Shown here one piece after another: positions 14,872-24,479 of a stretch of 64,000 nucleotides of DNA. This DNA comes from Sulfurimonas hongkongensis. GTDB lineage: Bacteria > Campylobacterota > Campylobacteria > Campylobacterales > Sulfurimonadaceae. A program made the translations under genes and the position numbers. Below the pieces are notes generated by a model. The model was given only the letters and a program-made list of their open reading frames with translations, ran no database searches and was not told where the DNA came from. The stretch lies in contig NZ_AUPZ01000002.1 of NCBI RefSeq assembly GCF_000445475.1, positions 62,001 to 126,000 of the forward strand, written 5' to 3'. Position 1 is the first letter of the stretch; each line of letters opens with the position of its first letter.

Positions 14872-16130
14872 AAAAAGCATTAATAATGTTCTCTTTACCT
14901 TTGCTACTAAGTGCATACACAATGCCCGAACTCTTTGATGCGCTTAAAAAACATTCACAAACAAAGTCTGATGAGATGGTAGTAAAAAAAGCAGAGCTTT
15001 ATGAGGATTTAAACAAAGCAGAGCTTTACCCAAGGATAGATCTATTTGTAAGTTTCGACCACTACTCTTCGCCGACAAATCTTTTACCAGTTCCGCCAAA
15101 CAGTGTAAAAAATCCTGCAACGGCACAACCTTTTAGTGAGAATATTACTCGCGAGGGAGTTACCTTTACTATGCCTCTTTTTATGAAGTCTATTTTCACT
15201 CTAGTTGACAAAGCCAAAGCAATACAAAAAAGTGCAAAAGCAAAAAAACATATAAATCTTCTTCAAAACGAAGCACTTATAGTTGGAAATAATGCAAATT
15301 TTGTCTACTTACTAGCACTTCAAAAATCTCTAAACGCAAAAGAAAAATCACTACTAGAGACAAAAAAAACTCTGCAAATAAAAGTAGAAAATGGAAGAGT
15401 TGCTGCATCAGCACTCTATAAAATAAATGATAGTCTCAACCAGATAAATATCGCTAAAAACAATATCAACCTTCAAAAGAAAAAACTTATAAGTATAATA
15501 TATTCTCTCACAGGCATAAAACTAGAAACTCCCGTTGCTATGACTCTTAGTGACAACCTTGATAGTAGCAAAGGCTTAGCGTCGCTAGAACCTTTAAGAG
15601 TAAAAATAGCTGCTGATAAGTTAAGTGTAAAAGCCAAAAAAGAGAGACTCTACCCTTCCCTTTTTGCTCAAGGCTCTTATACTTTCTCACAAGGTACGGC
15701 ATATAACAATAATAAAAGTCTAAATGAAGAGTATGGAAACATAGGCGTGGTTTTAAATATACCACTATTTCAAATGGATAGTTATAGTGAGATCTCTTTA
15801 GCCAAAGTAGAAGTAAAATCAAGCGAAGTAGAACTTAAAAAAGCAACAGATGAACTAGAAGCAAAAGCGCAGATGCTAGAGGAGTCTCTACCTCTTCTAG
15901 ACAACTCTATGAAGCTCTATACTCAGAGTATATACAATAAAAAACAGCTACTTGAGATTGCAAAACTCAACTTTAAAAACGCAAGACTCTCAACTGAAGA
16001 GTACTTAAGGTATGAAGATGATGTGGTCTCTGCAGAGGCCGAGCTTCACAAGGCAGAAGCCGAGATGATACAAACAAAAATGCAACTAGCAGTTATTTAT
16101 GCTAACAATATTGAGGAGATGGTCAAATGA
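14865..16130 (+). CDS. TolC-family outer membrane efflux protein
   Basis: Outer membrane channel of a tripartite RND pump. The 421-residue protein has a short signal peptide (KKALIMFSLPLLLSAYT) and two outer-membrane-efflux repeats rich in heptad-like helices: the first around residues 25-220 and the second around 225-415, with KLYPSLFAQGSYTFS-like and NLNFKNARLSTEEYLRYEDD segments marking the helix-strand pattern. It overlaps the regulator by 7 bases and the adaptor gene by 4 bases (ATGA). It is on the short side for the family. It assembles as a trimer with the adaptor and RND proteins encoded next. Confidence 0.88.
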   Translation: MLKKALIMFSLPLLLSAYTMPELFDALKKHSQTKSDEMVVKKAELYEDLNKAELYPRIDLFVSFDHYSSPTNLLPVPPNSVKNPATAQPFSENITREGVTFTMPLFMKSIFTLVDKAKAIQKSAKAKKHINLLQNEALIVGNNANFVYLLALQKSLNAKEKSLLETKKTLQIKVENGRVAASALYKINDSLNQINIAKNNINLQKKKLISIIYSLTGIKLETPVAMTLSDNLDSSKGLASLEPLRVKIAADKLSVKAKKERLYPSLFAQGSYTFSQGTAYNNNKSLNEEYGNIGVVLNIPLFQMDSYSEISLAKVEVKSSEVELKKATDELEAKAQMLEESLPLLDNSMKLYTQSIYNKKQLLEIAKLNFKNARLSTEEYLRYEDDVVSAEAELHKAEAEMIQTKMQLAVIYANNIEEMVK

Positions 16131-17176
16131 AAAAATATTTAAAGATAGTTTTAGCCCTAATCGTTGTCGTAGCTCTTGGTATAGCTGGAGCAAAAAAAAT
16201 TCAAACAGCAAGAGCGGCTGATGCATCCATGCCAAAAGCAAAGATTTATCCTATTGTAGTAAAAGTTATGACACCAGCCATAGTTGATGCTAAGCTATCT
16301 CTTCCCTATCTCGCTGAGGTAGAAAATGACAAAGATGTTTTACTCTCTTCAAGAATTTCAGCAAGGATTATTAGTATAAAAAATAGTGGTGCACCAGTAA
16401 AAAAAGGTGATGTAATCGCACGACTCGACACAACTAGTATAGAGAGCTCTCTTAAAAGTATTCAAAATCAGATAACTTCTGAAAATATCGCACTAAAGAA
16501 CTTAAAAGCGACACACAAAAGAACAACCCAACTCCTCAGTATGCAAGGTGCGTCTATAGAGGAATCTCAAAAAGAGGCAACTATGATAGCCGCAACTGAG
16601 GCAAAAATAGCAGGACTTAAACAGCAAGAGATAGAGTCAAAAAACAATCTATCCTACGCAGTTATCATTTCTCCAGTTGATGGCGTTATAGCTAAAAGCA
16701 TGTCAAGCGATGGAGCTATGAGTATGCCGGGTAGTCCACTTGCTAAAATCAGTTCTAAAAATGGTTTTTATCTGTTACTTAGAATCCCTACAAACATAAA
16801 CATAAAGGGGGTCTCGTTTAATGGAGAAGTTTTTCCTGCTATTGCTCTTAATAGCACCTTTCATGGCTTAGCAGAGTATAAAGTTTATATAGGAGACTCT
16901 AAGCTTACAAGTGGCGATAGAGCCGAAGTAGATGTGATAACTTATAATGATAAAGGTTTTCTACTGCCGTTTGATGCACTTCTTAACCGTAACGGCAAAA
17001 GTTATGTTCTTGTTGTAAATGGCAACAAAGCAGAGTCAAAAGAGGTGCATATTCTAGAGAGTGCCGAACAAGGTGTTCTTATATCTGAGAGCTTTGAAGG
17101 TGAGAAAATTGTTGTAGCAAAACCAGATATCTTACTTAAACTCTCAAGTGGCCATGCGTTAGAGGTAAAGGAGTAA
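16127..17176 (+). CDS. RND periplasmic adaptor (membrane fusion protein)
   Basis: A 349-residue HlyD/AcrA-type subunit linking the RND pump to the outer membrane channel. It starts with an N-terminal membrane anchor or signal (KIVLALIVVVALGIAGAKK), then a biotinyl-lipoyl half-motif (SSRISARIISIKNSGAPVKKGDVIARLD), a coiled-coil hairpin of about 70 residues (100-165), the second lipoyl half (AVIISPVDGVIAKSMSSDG) and beta-barrel domains. No lipobox cysteine is present, so it is held by the N-terminal helix or is free in the periplasm. Its ATG overlaps the TolC-type gene's stop by 4 bases; the RND gene follows after 4 bases. Confidence 0.88.
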   Translation: MKKYLKIVLALIVVVALGIAGAKKIQTARAADASMPKAKIYPIVVKVMTPAIVDAKLSLPYLAEVENDKDVLLSSRISARIISIKNSGAPVKKGDVIARLDTTSIESSLKSIQNQITSENIALKNLKATHKRTTQLLSMQGASIEESQKEATMIAATEAKIAGLKQQEIESKNNLSYAVIISPVDGVIAKSMSSDGAMSMPGSPLAKISSKNGFYLLLRIPTNINIKGVSFNGEVFPAIALNSTFHGLAEYKVYIGDSKLTSGDRAEVDVITYNDKGFLLPFDALLNRNGKSYVLVVNGNKAESKEVHILESAEQGVLISESFEGEKIVVAKPDILLKLSSGHALEVKE

Positions 17177-17180
17177 AAAA

Positions 17181-20100
17181 ATGTTTGAGTATTTTTATAA
17201 AAGACCTTATCTACTCTACTCCATAATTGCCACATTTTTTGTAATAGGAACTATTGCTCTTATAGTTCTACCAAAAAACTTATTTCCAGATGCAAATCCA
17301 CCTCAAGTCGTAGTCATTACTGCAGTCCCTGGTGCTACTGCCCAAGTAGCAGCATCAACTGTTTCTAAACCAATAGAACAAGAGATTGCCCGTTTAGGTC
17401 TAGTTACAGATGTGAGCAGTGTGAATGTTGCAAACTTCTCTATAGTAAAAGCTGAGTTTGAGTATGAAAAAGGCTTAAATGCAGCAGCAGTTGATGTAGC
17501 AAATGCACTTAGTATCGCAAGAGCAAAGATACCATCAGGTCTCAGTCCTGCCGTCTATACAGCAGGTGATTTCACACTTCCTGTTGATATTATCTCACTT
17601 ACTCCAAAAAACAGTAGCGTTGATTTGTCGGATATTAGAAAAATAGCGGATAGTTTCATAAAACCATATCTCTTAAGTAATACAGAGATAGGAAATGTCG
17701 AAGTATTTGGTGGATTTGAGAGTGCCATAAACATTGAGATAGACCCCTTTAAAGCAAAGCGTTATAGTATCAATTTTGAGGAGATAGCTAAAGCCATCAG
17801 AGCACTTAATCGTGACATTCCTATTGGATTTATCAAAGGTGATAATGATTTTTACACAGTTACATATTATGGTGAAAAAAACAATGTAGAACGTCTTAAA
17901 CAACTACCCGTGATGCCAAATGTGCGTCTTGGAGATGTAGCAGACATTAAGTGGAGCTACCAAAAGAGAACTAGCGGATACTTGGGAAATGGGCAAGGAG
18001 CTATTGCTCTTGCCATCCAGCGTGCACCAGGAGGGAGTGTTCTTGATGTTAGTAGTGCAGCTCGTAATGAGATGCAAAAACTTCAAACTGAGTACCCTAG
18101 CATCAATTTTGAGATAAGTGATACACAAAGAGATTTGATAGAACAAGCAAACTCCAACATGCTTGATGCTCTAAAGGATGCTATAATCTTTACTCTTTTT
18201 ATTCTTATGCTTTTTTTGGGTAATTTTAGAGCTATTATCGCAGCAGGGCTCTCTATACCTATGGTTTTTTTCTCTACTATTGCCATCGTTTGGCTCACTG
18301 GGGGAGAGTTAAACATAGTAATCTATACCGCGATTATTTTAGCACTTGGTATGCTCGTAGATGATGCAGTGGTTGTTTTAGAAAATATAGAGAGGCATTT
18401 AGATGAAAAGCATGCAAACTTACAAGATGCTATAAAAGAGGGAACAAAGGAGGTATTAACTCCTGTTTTTGCTGGAACTATTGCTACTGCTGCTATTCTT
18501 TTTCCACTTATGTTTATTGGAGGCTATCCACAAAAGATTTTTAGACCTCTGATTGAGACCCTTATAATTGCTCTGTTTATAAGTTGGTTTTTATCTATAA
18601 CCTTTATACCCCTACTCTCAGCTTGGTTATATAAGAATGGAACTGGTAAAACAAAAGTAGAAAAGATGTTTGATAGTTTTTATAACAATACCATTGGTAA
18701 ACTTGTCACTCCCTATATAGGCATCATAAAGTTCTCAAACAAAAAGTTTAAAGTTTTTCGTCGCATCTTACTTACAGTTGGTGTTATCTTACTCCTTGGC
18801 GTTAGTTTGAAAAACATCATGCCTACAATTGGCAAAGATGCTATGCCACCAATGGATACAGGAATCATCAAAGCTCAAGTTGCTTTTAGTGTTAATGAAA
18901 CCGTTGAGAGTGCAGAGGAGAAGATAAAACCAGTTTTAAAGTGGTTACATGAACAAAAATGGGTAAAAATGAGTTCTGTTGCTTTTGGTACAGAGCCTGG
19001 TGTTTTATCCCTAGGCAGTGGAAACTTACCTGCAGAAGCTACTATTACCATTAGCTGTATCAATAGATTTGAAAGAGAAGAGACTATTTGGGAACTTGAA
19101 GATATCATTCGTGATAAAATTTCCCAAATAGAGGGCGTTAAACGCAACGATGTCTTTGATTTTGGAGCAACTGCACTCTCAAGTATAAAAGCAACTATAG
19201 ATGTGAGGTTATCTTCCGCAGTTGTTGATGGACTAAGTGATAAATCACACCTTGTCGAGCAGGCTCTTAGCGATGTTGCAGGACTTACCTCTGTAAGTAC
19301 AAGTTGGGATAAGGACTTTATGGAAGTTGAGTTAAACATAGATGAAAACAAGGCACTAAGTTATGGAATTACACCATATCAAATAGCTATGCAACTTCCT
19401 ATAAAAGGTGAGATAATCGGGCTAAATGCAAATTTAGAATCGATGAATACCCAGTTTGTAAGACTTTACTTAAAAGGGAAATTTTCTCAAAATATTGAGA
19501 CTCTAAGACTTCTGCCAATCACAACACCGATGGGTGAAATCCCACTTTCACACATTGCCTCGCTAAATCGTCATCTTACCTTTGCAAAGATAGAACGTGA
19601 TAAGATGCTCTACTCTATAGATGTAAATGGTTACCGCTCAAAACGTCCTGTTACTCACTTAACTGACGATACCATAGAAGCACTAAAGAGTGTAAAACTA
19701 AATGATGTAATAGTTGAGCAAACAGGAGATATAGCTCAGATAGATGATAGTTTTAAACGCATGATAAAAGCCATAGGCTTTGGGATTATAATCCTTATTA
19801 TGATACTTATTGCGATATATCGCTCTGTTAGAATGGCATTTATTATGATACTTGTTTTGCCACTCTCTCTAATTGGCGCTGCATGGGGTATGTTAATCTT
19901 TGAGAAACCTAGCTGTATGCCGAGTTTGCTAGGTATTCTTCTACTCTTTGGGATTATAATAAAAAATGCAGTACTCTTAATCGACTTCTATCAAAACAAT
20001 CGTAAGAGTGGGGAGGGAGCTTTTGAGAGTGCTGTAGAAGCTGTAAGAGTTCGTTTTCGCCCTGTAATGATGACAGCTTTTGCAACAGCAGCAGGTATGA

Positions 20101-20270
20101 TACCTATAGCCCTAGAGCAAGCCGTTGGACTAGAGAGGCTTAGTCCCTTAGCAGATGTGGCAATTGGCGGAGTTATCGTTGGAACACTCCTTACACTCAT
20201 CTACGTGCCAATGTTTGCTTATGTGTTTGATAAAGACGAGAGTAAAAATAAAGCTCAATATGACGTTTGA
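17181..20270 (+). CDS. RND efflux transporter, inner membrane subunit
   Basis: Proton-driven pump of the AcrB/HAE1-like superfamily, 1029 residues, with twelve predicted membrane helices and two large periplasmic loops. The proton-relay aspartates of TM4 are visible in ILALGMLVDDAVVVLENIER, and the TM10 lysine in LFGIIIKNAVLLIDF. The first helix is followed by LFPDANPPQVVVITAVPGAT, a typical RND start. The operon order regulator, channel, adaptor, pump is compact. Substrates cannot be read from the sequence; hydrophobic toxic compounds or bile-like or solvent molecules are common for this class. No second pump gene follows. Confidence 0.92.
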   Translation: MFEYFYKRPYLLYSIIATFFVIGTIALIVLPKNLFPDANPPQVVVITAVPGATAQVAASTVSKPIEQEIARLGLVTDVSSVNVANFSIVKAEFEYEKGLNAAAVDVANALSIARAKIPSGLSPAVYTAGDFTLPVDIISLTPKNSSVDLSDIRKIADSFIKPYLLSNTEIGNVEVFGGFESAINIEIDPFKAKRYSINFEEIAKAIRALNRDIPIGFIKGDNDFYTVTYYGEKNNVERLKQLPVMPNVRLGDVADIKWSYQKRTSGYLGNGQGAIALAIQRAPGGSVLDVSSAARNEMQKLQTEYPSINFEISDTQRDLIEQANSNMLDALKDAIIFTLFILMLFLGNFRAIIAAGLSIPMVFFSTIAIVWLTGGELNIVIYTAIILALGMLVDDAVVVLENIERHLDEKHANLQDAIKEGTKEVLTPVFAGTIATAAILFPLMFIGGYPQKIFRPLIETLIIALFISWFLSITFIPLLSAWLYKNGTGKTKVEKMFDSFYNNTIGKLVTPYIGIIKFSNKKFKVFRRILLTVGVILLLGVSLKNIMPTIGKDAMPPMDTGIIKAQVAFSVNETVESAEEKIKPVLKWLHEQKWVKMSSVAFGTEPGVLSLGSGNLPAEATITISCINRFEREETIWELEDIIRDKISQIEGVKRNDVFDFGATALSSIKATIDVRLSSAVVDGLSDKSHLVEQALSDVAGLTSVSTSWDKDFMEVELNIDENKALSYGITPYQIAMQLPIKGEIIGLNANLESMNTQFVRLYLKGKFSQNIETLRLLPITTPMGEIPLSHIASLNRHLTFAKIERDKMLYSIDVNGYRSKRPVTHLTDDTIEALKSVKLNDVIVEQTGDIAQIDDSFKRMIKAIGFGIIILIMILIAIYRSVRMAFIMILVLPLSLIGAAWGMLIFEKPSCMPSLLGILLLFGIIIKNAVLLIDFYQNNRKSGEGAFESAVEAVRVRFRPVMMTAFATAAGMIPIALEQAVGLERLSPLADVAIGGVIVGTLLTLIYVPMFAYVFDKDESKNKAQYDV

Positions 20271-20304
20271 GATTAGTTTAAACAGAGAGTTGTTTTTACT
20301 AATC
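20271..20304 (+). terminator. Stem-loop after the efflux operon
   Basis: Starts at the base after the RND stop: gattagt at 20271-20277 pairs with actaatc at 20298-20304, and aaaca at 20280-20284 with tgttt at 20291-20295, leaving a T-T mismatch inside and a 6-base loop. No T-run follows, so it may stabilise the 3' end or act in a factor-dependent stop. Confidence 0.4.
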
Positions 20305-20349
20305 TGCAAGTGGTGGTAAAATAAGTTAAAGGGGCAAAATACAATTAAT

Positions 20350-21114
20350 TTAGATTAATTTTTCTTGCCCAATTCTATATAAAGCAAAATCATACTTTAA
20401 AGGGTCATTTTCATCAAATCTCTTTAGCATTTGGGTTAGCTCTACTGCGGCTTGAAGGTCGTAGGTTTTTCTATGGAGTAGCCCTAGTTTTTTTGAAACT
20501 TTAAAAGTATGAGTATCTAGTGGCATGATTAAGTCTGCTTTATCTACACAACTCCAAAGCCCCATATCTATATTGTCATCTCTTACCATCCATCTAAGAA
20601 ACATCATCCATCTCTTTAATGCCCCAGCTCCTTTGGTTTTTGTGGTGACTTTTGAGATTAAAAATCTGTAGCCTTGAGAGTTATGTGGAAAAAGTGAGTT
20701 TATAGCCTCTATAAGAGCGTTGATACCGTGGATAACACTTCTCTCTTTTATGTAAGCAATTCTAAATATCTCTTCTAAGCTACTCTCTTCATTTAATCTC
20801 TTTAGAGCGATAAAAAGAGCAATAACATCCTCACTCTTTTGAAATCTATAGTAGTGGTTTTGTAAAGCCTCTCTTATATCTTTGTCACTCTTTTTTAAAA
20901 GCGAGAAGTCTAGTGAGTCTAAAAATTTAACTATCTGTTTGACTCCACCATAAGCAAACAAGGCACAGATTAAGGAGATGTTTGCATCTTTGTAGCGTTT
21001 TGCAACTAAGATGGGATCTAGTCTATCTAGCGAGACTTCATCTGCATTATCTCTTTTTTTAGCTTCTCTATCTAAAAGTTTTTTAATGTAGATGATAGAG
21101 TTTTTTTCTTTCAC
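20350..21114 (-). CDS. TIGR02757-type protein (DUF2400)
   Basis: A 254-residue soluble protein of the TIGR02757/DUF2400 family, whose function is not established. Recognisable features are DPILVAKRYKDANISLICAL, FAYGGVKQIVKFL near the N-terminus and IMPLDTHTFKVSKKLGLL near residue 200, which together recall HhH-GPD-like helical DNA repair folds. The start is a GTG at 21114, inside the rpoN 3' end, giving a 32-base overlap; no ATG fits the family length. It ends the long transcript that begins with the S4 gene. Confidence 0.8.
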   Translation of the reverse strand: MKEKNSIIYIKKLLDREAKKRDNADEVSLDRLDPILVAKRYKDANISLICALFAYGGVKQIVKFLDSLDFSLLKKSDKDIREALQNHYYRFQKSEDVIALFIALKRLNEESSLEEIFRIAYIKERSVIHGINALIEAINSLFPHNSQGYRFLISKVTTKTKGAGALKRWMMFLRWMVRDDNIDMGLWSCVDKADLIMPLDTHTFKVSKKLGLLHRKTYDLQAAVELTQMLKRFDENDPLKYDFALYRIGQEKLI

Positions 21115-22351
21115 TTGAACCTGCTATATTTAGTTGTTTTCTATACTTTGCGATGGTGCGTCTAACCATCTTAACTTTAAATTTTTCTTGAATAAGCTCA
21201 AGCAATTTCATATCACTCAAGGGTTTTTGACGATTTTCTTGCTTAATTAGCCCTATTAAAAACTCCTTTATAGCCGCGTTTGAGACATCTTCATCTATGG
21301 CAGTTGTAAAAAACTCTTTCATAGCAAAGAGACCTCTATCACACGCTATATACTTGTTTGCAATGGCACGAGAAATAGTAGATGGGTTGTGTCCAAACTC
21401 ATCTGCTAAAGTTTTTAGAGTAAGTGGCATAATCTGACCACCAACAAAAAACTCATACTGATACTCAACTATCATAAGTCCAACCTTGTAAAGGGTTGCA
21501 CGCCTCATATCAAGCGCATCAACTAAACTCTTTGCCTCTTTTATCTTTTGAGTGATAAATTCATGCTCAACCGCATAATTTGTGTCTATCTTTATGATTG
21601 GATAGTACTCATCATTTAGTTTTATCTCTATCTCATCTTCATCATTAAAAAAAATCATAAGGTCTGGTACAACTTGAGCAGAATCTTCTTGATACTCTAT
21701 AGCTGGAGGGTTTTTGAAGCTAGATAAGACTCTCATAGCTTCACTAAAATGCTCTTTTGATGAAAATTCATGTATATCCTCAAGTGAGTTTATAATTTCT
21801 ACGCAAAAAGGGTAAGCTTCATCACTAATGTCTGAGTTATCTAGTTGAAACAAAAATGATTCAGCTAGATTTTTTGCAGCAATTCCAACAGGTTCAATAA
21901 AAGCAAACCTAAGACGAACCCTCTCAAACTCATCTTCACTTATAGCGTTTACTCCACAAAAACTCTTTGTATCTCCCTCATAATAGCCATTTTCATCTAG
22001 ATTTTCTACTATAAATGAAGCTATTTTTTGAGAGAGAGGAGTTGGAAAGAGTGGTTTTCCTATCTGCTCATCCAAAATCTCATAAAGGGATCTGCTCTGA
22101 ATTGTAAGAGCCTCTATCTGCTGGGTTCTTGAGTTACTAACTTGTCCGCTTAAAATCTTTTTAGGTATTTTTTTAGCAAATTCTTCTTCATATCCAGACT
22201 TTATTTCAACAACAGGATTTGCCTCAACAAAAGGAGCCATAATCTCATTTAAATCCCCAAGACTAGAGTGCAAAATAGGGAGCCAATTTCGCAGAGTGTT
22301 TGAGAGCTTATGCTTTGTCGCAACGCTTGTGTTTTGCCTTAGTGTAGCCAT
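21083..22351 (-). CDS. rpoN: RNA polymerase sigma-54 factor
   Basis: Alternative sigma factor that directs RNA polymerase to -24/-12 promoters and needs an AAA+ activator; in Campylobacterota it controls middle flagellar genes. The 422-residue protein has a short N-terminal activator-interaction region, the core-binding domain (about 70-230), a helix-turn-helix (TLKTLADEFGHNPSTISRAIANK) and the RpoN box RRTIAKYR at 397-404. The glutamine-rich N-terminal segment is shorter than in E. coli but typical for this group. It follows lptB by 16 bases. Flagellar genes elsewhere in the window (fliN, fliO-like, fliL-like) may be among its targets, but I see no -24/-12 site there. Confidence 0.95.
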   Translation of the reverse strand: MATLRQNTSVATKHKLSNTLRNWLPILHSSLGDLNEIMAPFVEANPVVEIKSGYEEEFAKKIPKKILSGQVSNSRTQQIEALTIQSRSLYEILDEQIGKPLFPTPLSQKIASFIVENLDENGYYEGDTKSFCGVNAISEDEFERVRLRFAFIEPVGIAAKNLAESFLFQLDNSDISDEAYPFCVEIINSLEDIHEFSSKEHFSEAMRVLSSFKNPPAIEYQEDSAQVVPDLMIFFNDEDEIEIKLNDEYYPIIKIDTNYAVEHEFITQKIKEAKSLVDALDMRRATLYKVGLMIVEYQYEFFVGGQIMPLTLKTLADEFGHNPSTISRAIANKYIACDRGLFAMKEFFTTAIDEDVSNAAIKEFLIGLIKQENRQKPLSDMKLLELIQEKFKVKMVRRTIAKYRKQLNIAGSSERKKLYHLH

Positions 22352-22367
22352 GATATTTTAAGCCAAG

Positions 22368-23090
22368 CTATAGCTTAAACTCCTCGCCTAGATAGTGCTT
22401 TCTAACATCTGCATTTTGCCCTATCTCATCACTTGTTCCAGATGCAAGAAGCGAGCCTGCCTTTATAACATAGGCACGATCGCAAACCGCTAGAGTTTCA
22501 CGAACATTATGATCAGTTATCAAAACCCCTATATCATAAGAGACAAGCTGATGGATAACATTTTGTATATCTAAAACAGCTATGGGATCAACTCCCGCAA
22601 ATGGCTCATCAAGAAGTAAAAACTTAGGACGATTAACCAAAGCTCTCGCAATCTCAACACGGCGTCTCTCCCCTCCGCTAAGGCTAATTCCTTTTCGGTT
22701 ACGAATCGGCTCGATATTAAACATATCTAAAAGTTCTAAGATTCTAGCCTCTTGAGACTCTTTGTCTTTATAGCCAACTTGAGCTGCTACCATCAGGTTA
22801 TCTTCTACACTCAAATCTTTAAATATAGAAGCCTCTTGAGGAAGGTAACCGATACCTTTTATGGCTCTTTCATGTAGAGGCATATCTGATATGTTTTCAT
22901 CATCAAAAAAAACCTCTCCACTGCTTGCCTCAACAAGTCCGCATATCATATAAAAAGTAGTAGTTTTTCCAGCTCCATTTGGACCTAAGAGACCAACAAC
23001 TTCTCCACTACTAACTTCAAGGCTCATTCCTTTTACTATCTCTAAATCTTTTATCTTTTTCTTTAAGTTAACTGCTCTAAGCGTGTGCAT
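22368..23090 (-). CDS. lptB: Lipopolysaccharide export ABC ATPase
   Basis: ATPase that powers LPS extraction from the inner membrane with LptF, LptG and LptC. The 240-residue protein has Walker A GPNGAGKTT, a Q-loop in GIGYLPQEAS, the signature LSGGERRR, Walker B FLLLDEPFAGVDP and the switch histidine in VLITDHNVRET. The IGYLPQE and FAGVDPIAV stretches are characteristic of LptB among ABC ATPases. Its start at 23090 lies inside the tsaE 3' end (14-base overlap). The neighbouring order lptB-rpoN is widely conserved in proteobacteria. Confidence 0.95.
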   Translation of the reverse strand: MHTLRAVNLKKKIKDLEIVKGMSLEVSSGEVVGLLGPNGAGKTTTFYMICGLVEASSGEVFFDDENISDMPLHERAIKGIGYLPQEASIFKDLSVEDNLMVAAQVGYKDKESQEARILELLDMFNIEPIRNRKGISLSGGERRRVEIARALVNRPKFLLLDEPFAGVDPIAVLDIQNVIHQLVSYDIGVLITDHNVRETLAVCDRAYVIKAGSLLASGTSDEIGQNADVRKHYLGEEFKL

Positions 23091-23496
23091 AATCTACCTC
23101 ATATTCTCTACTATTATCATCTATTTTTTTTATACTAACGGTCATATTCTTGATCTCTGCACTATCTAAAATCTCTTTGAGTTTTTCATCACCCCACTCT
23201 ACTAAATGAACTCCATCTTTTTCCAACTCTTCAAGCATTCCCAAAGAGATAAAATGTTCTAGCCCATGATTATAGATATCATAGTGAAAAACTCTATCTC
23301 CATAACATTGTTGAAGTGAAAAAGTGGGTGATGTAACTTCATCATTTATCTCTTTGTACTTTACAAACTCTCTCACAAAAGTTGTCTTTCCAGATGCTAG
23401 ATCCCCTCTTAATATTATGACTCCATTATCAAAATTTTTACAAATATCTCCTACTAAAGTCTTGATTTGGTCTAATTTTAGTAGATATTTTTTCAT
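23077..23496 (-). CDS. tsaE: tRNA t6A biosynthesis ATPase
   Basis: Small P-loop ATPase that works with TsaB and TsaD in making N6-threonylcarbamoyladenosine at position 37 of ANN-decoding tRNAs. The 139-residue protein has Walker A LRGDLASGKTTF, SPTFSLQQCY (the conserved SPTF(S/T) motif), FHYDIYN (conserved D-Y/L pair) and HLVEWGDE with the family's WxE. It overlaps trpD by 4 bases (ATGA) and lptB by 14 bases, so all three are translated from one transcript. tsaB and tsaD are not in the window. Confidence 0.93.
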   Translation of the reverse strand: MKKYLLKLDQIKTLVGDICKNFDNGVIILRGDLASGKTTFVREFVKYKEINDEVTSPTFSLQQCYGDRVFHYDIYNHGLEHFISLGMLEELEKDGVHLVEWGDEKLKEILDSAEIKNMTVSIKKIDDNSREYEVDYAHA

Positions 23497-24479
23497 AATT
23501 TATTTGATATTTCAATAATTTTTCTAAGTTTTTCTTTGGCTTTTGCTGATTTTATAGTTTCTCTAGCAATTTCTAGCCCATCTTGCATATCTCTAGCCAT
23601 TCCATCAACCATCAGAGCTGCCGCAGTATTGATTAGGACTATATCTCTTTGTGCATTTGTAGCATTTGAGTCAAGTATATCTCTAAGTATAGTTGCATTA
23701 TAACTTGCATCTCCACCAACAATAGAACTCAGTGGCGCTCTTTTTATACCATAGGTTTGTGGGTCAATTTCAAACTCTTTTACCTCATCCTTGTAGAGTT
23801 GTGAAGCGTAAGTAATATCAGAAATACTTATCTCATCCATGTTCTCTTTTGAGCTTACAACCATAGTTGATTTTGCACCATTTATCTTTAGAGCTTCTGC
23901 CATCTTTGATACAAAAGATTTGTTAAAAACACCAAGAAGTGACTTCTTAACTCCAGCGGGATTTGTAAGAGGACCTAGAATATTAAAGATAGTCTTATCA
24001 GGTATGTTTTTTCTAACAGGCATGATAAATTTCATGGCCGGATGATGGTTTGCTGCAAACATAAAAGTAAAACCACTCTCTTCTAAAAGCCTAGCACTAT
24101 CTTCTATGCTCAGATCAAGCCTAACACCTAGCTTTTCAAACATATCTGCACTTCCAGACTTTGAAGTAACAGAGCGACTTCCATGCTTTGCAACATAGCA
24201 GCCAGATGCTGCTAGTATGATAGCAACAGTTGATGAGATATTAAAGCTCCCTATCTTGTCTCCACCAGTTCCTACAACATCCACAGCTTTATCCCTAAGT
24301 TCCCTAGAAATTGGCAGCATCAAAGCATTTTGACGCATCACATCAGCCGCAGCTGCAATTGTTTCTACAGAAGTGTTTTCATCAAGCTTTATGCTAATTA
24401 AAAACTCTAACATCTCTTTGTCATTCATCTCATTGTTAAAGAGTGAGACAAACTGCTCTTTTGCTCTCTCATAAGTCAT
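23493..24479 (-). CDS. trpD: Anthranilate phosphoribosyltransferase
   Basis: Second committed step of tryptophan synthesis: joins anthranilate and PRPP. The 328-residue protein shows the glycine-rich PRPP loop VDVVGTGGDKIGSFNIST and the anthranilate-binding KHGSRSVTSKSGSADMFEKLG, then HPAMKFIMPVRK and NILGPLTNPAGV. Length is normal for a stand-alone TrpD. It overlaps the upstream S4 gene by 4 bases and tsaE by 4 bases. No other trp gene is near, so the pathway is dispersed. Confidence 0.94.
   Translation of the reverse strand: MTYERAKEQFVSLFNNEMNDKEMLEFLISIKLDENTSVETIAAAADVMRQNALMLPISRELRDKAVDVVGTGGDKIGSFNISSTVAIILAASGCYVAKHGSRSVTSKSGSADMFEKLGVRLDLSIEDSARLLEESGFTFMFAANHHPAMKFIMPVRKNIPDKTIFNILGPLTNPAGVKKSLLGVFNKSFVSKMAEALKINGAKSTMVVSSKENMDEISISDITYASQLYKDEVKEFEIDPQTYGIKRAPLSSIVGGDASYNATILRDILDSNATNAQRDIVLINTAAALMVDGMARDMQDGLEIARETIKSAKAKEKLRKIIEISNKL

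Noticed and set aside
18875-19351. A 158-codon open frame on the minus strand inside the RND transporter gene
   Set aside because: It lies wholly within a well-supported gene on the other strand, has no matching motif and no ribosome-binding site of its own.
20326-20385. gggcaa...ttgccc pairing around the stop of the TIGR02757-type gene
   Set aside because: Only 6 paired bases over a very long loop; not convincing as a terminator.
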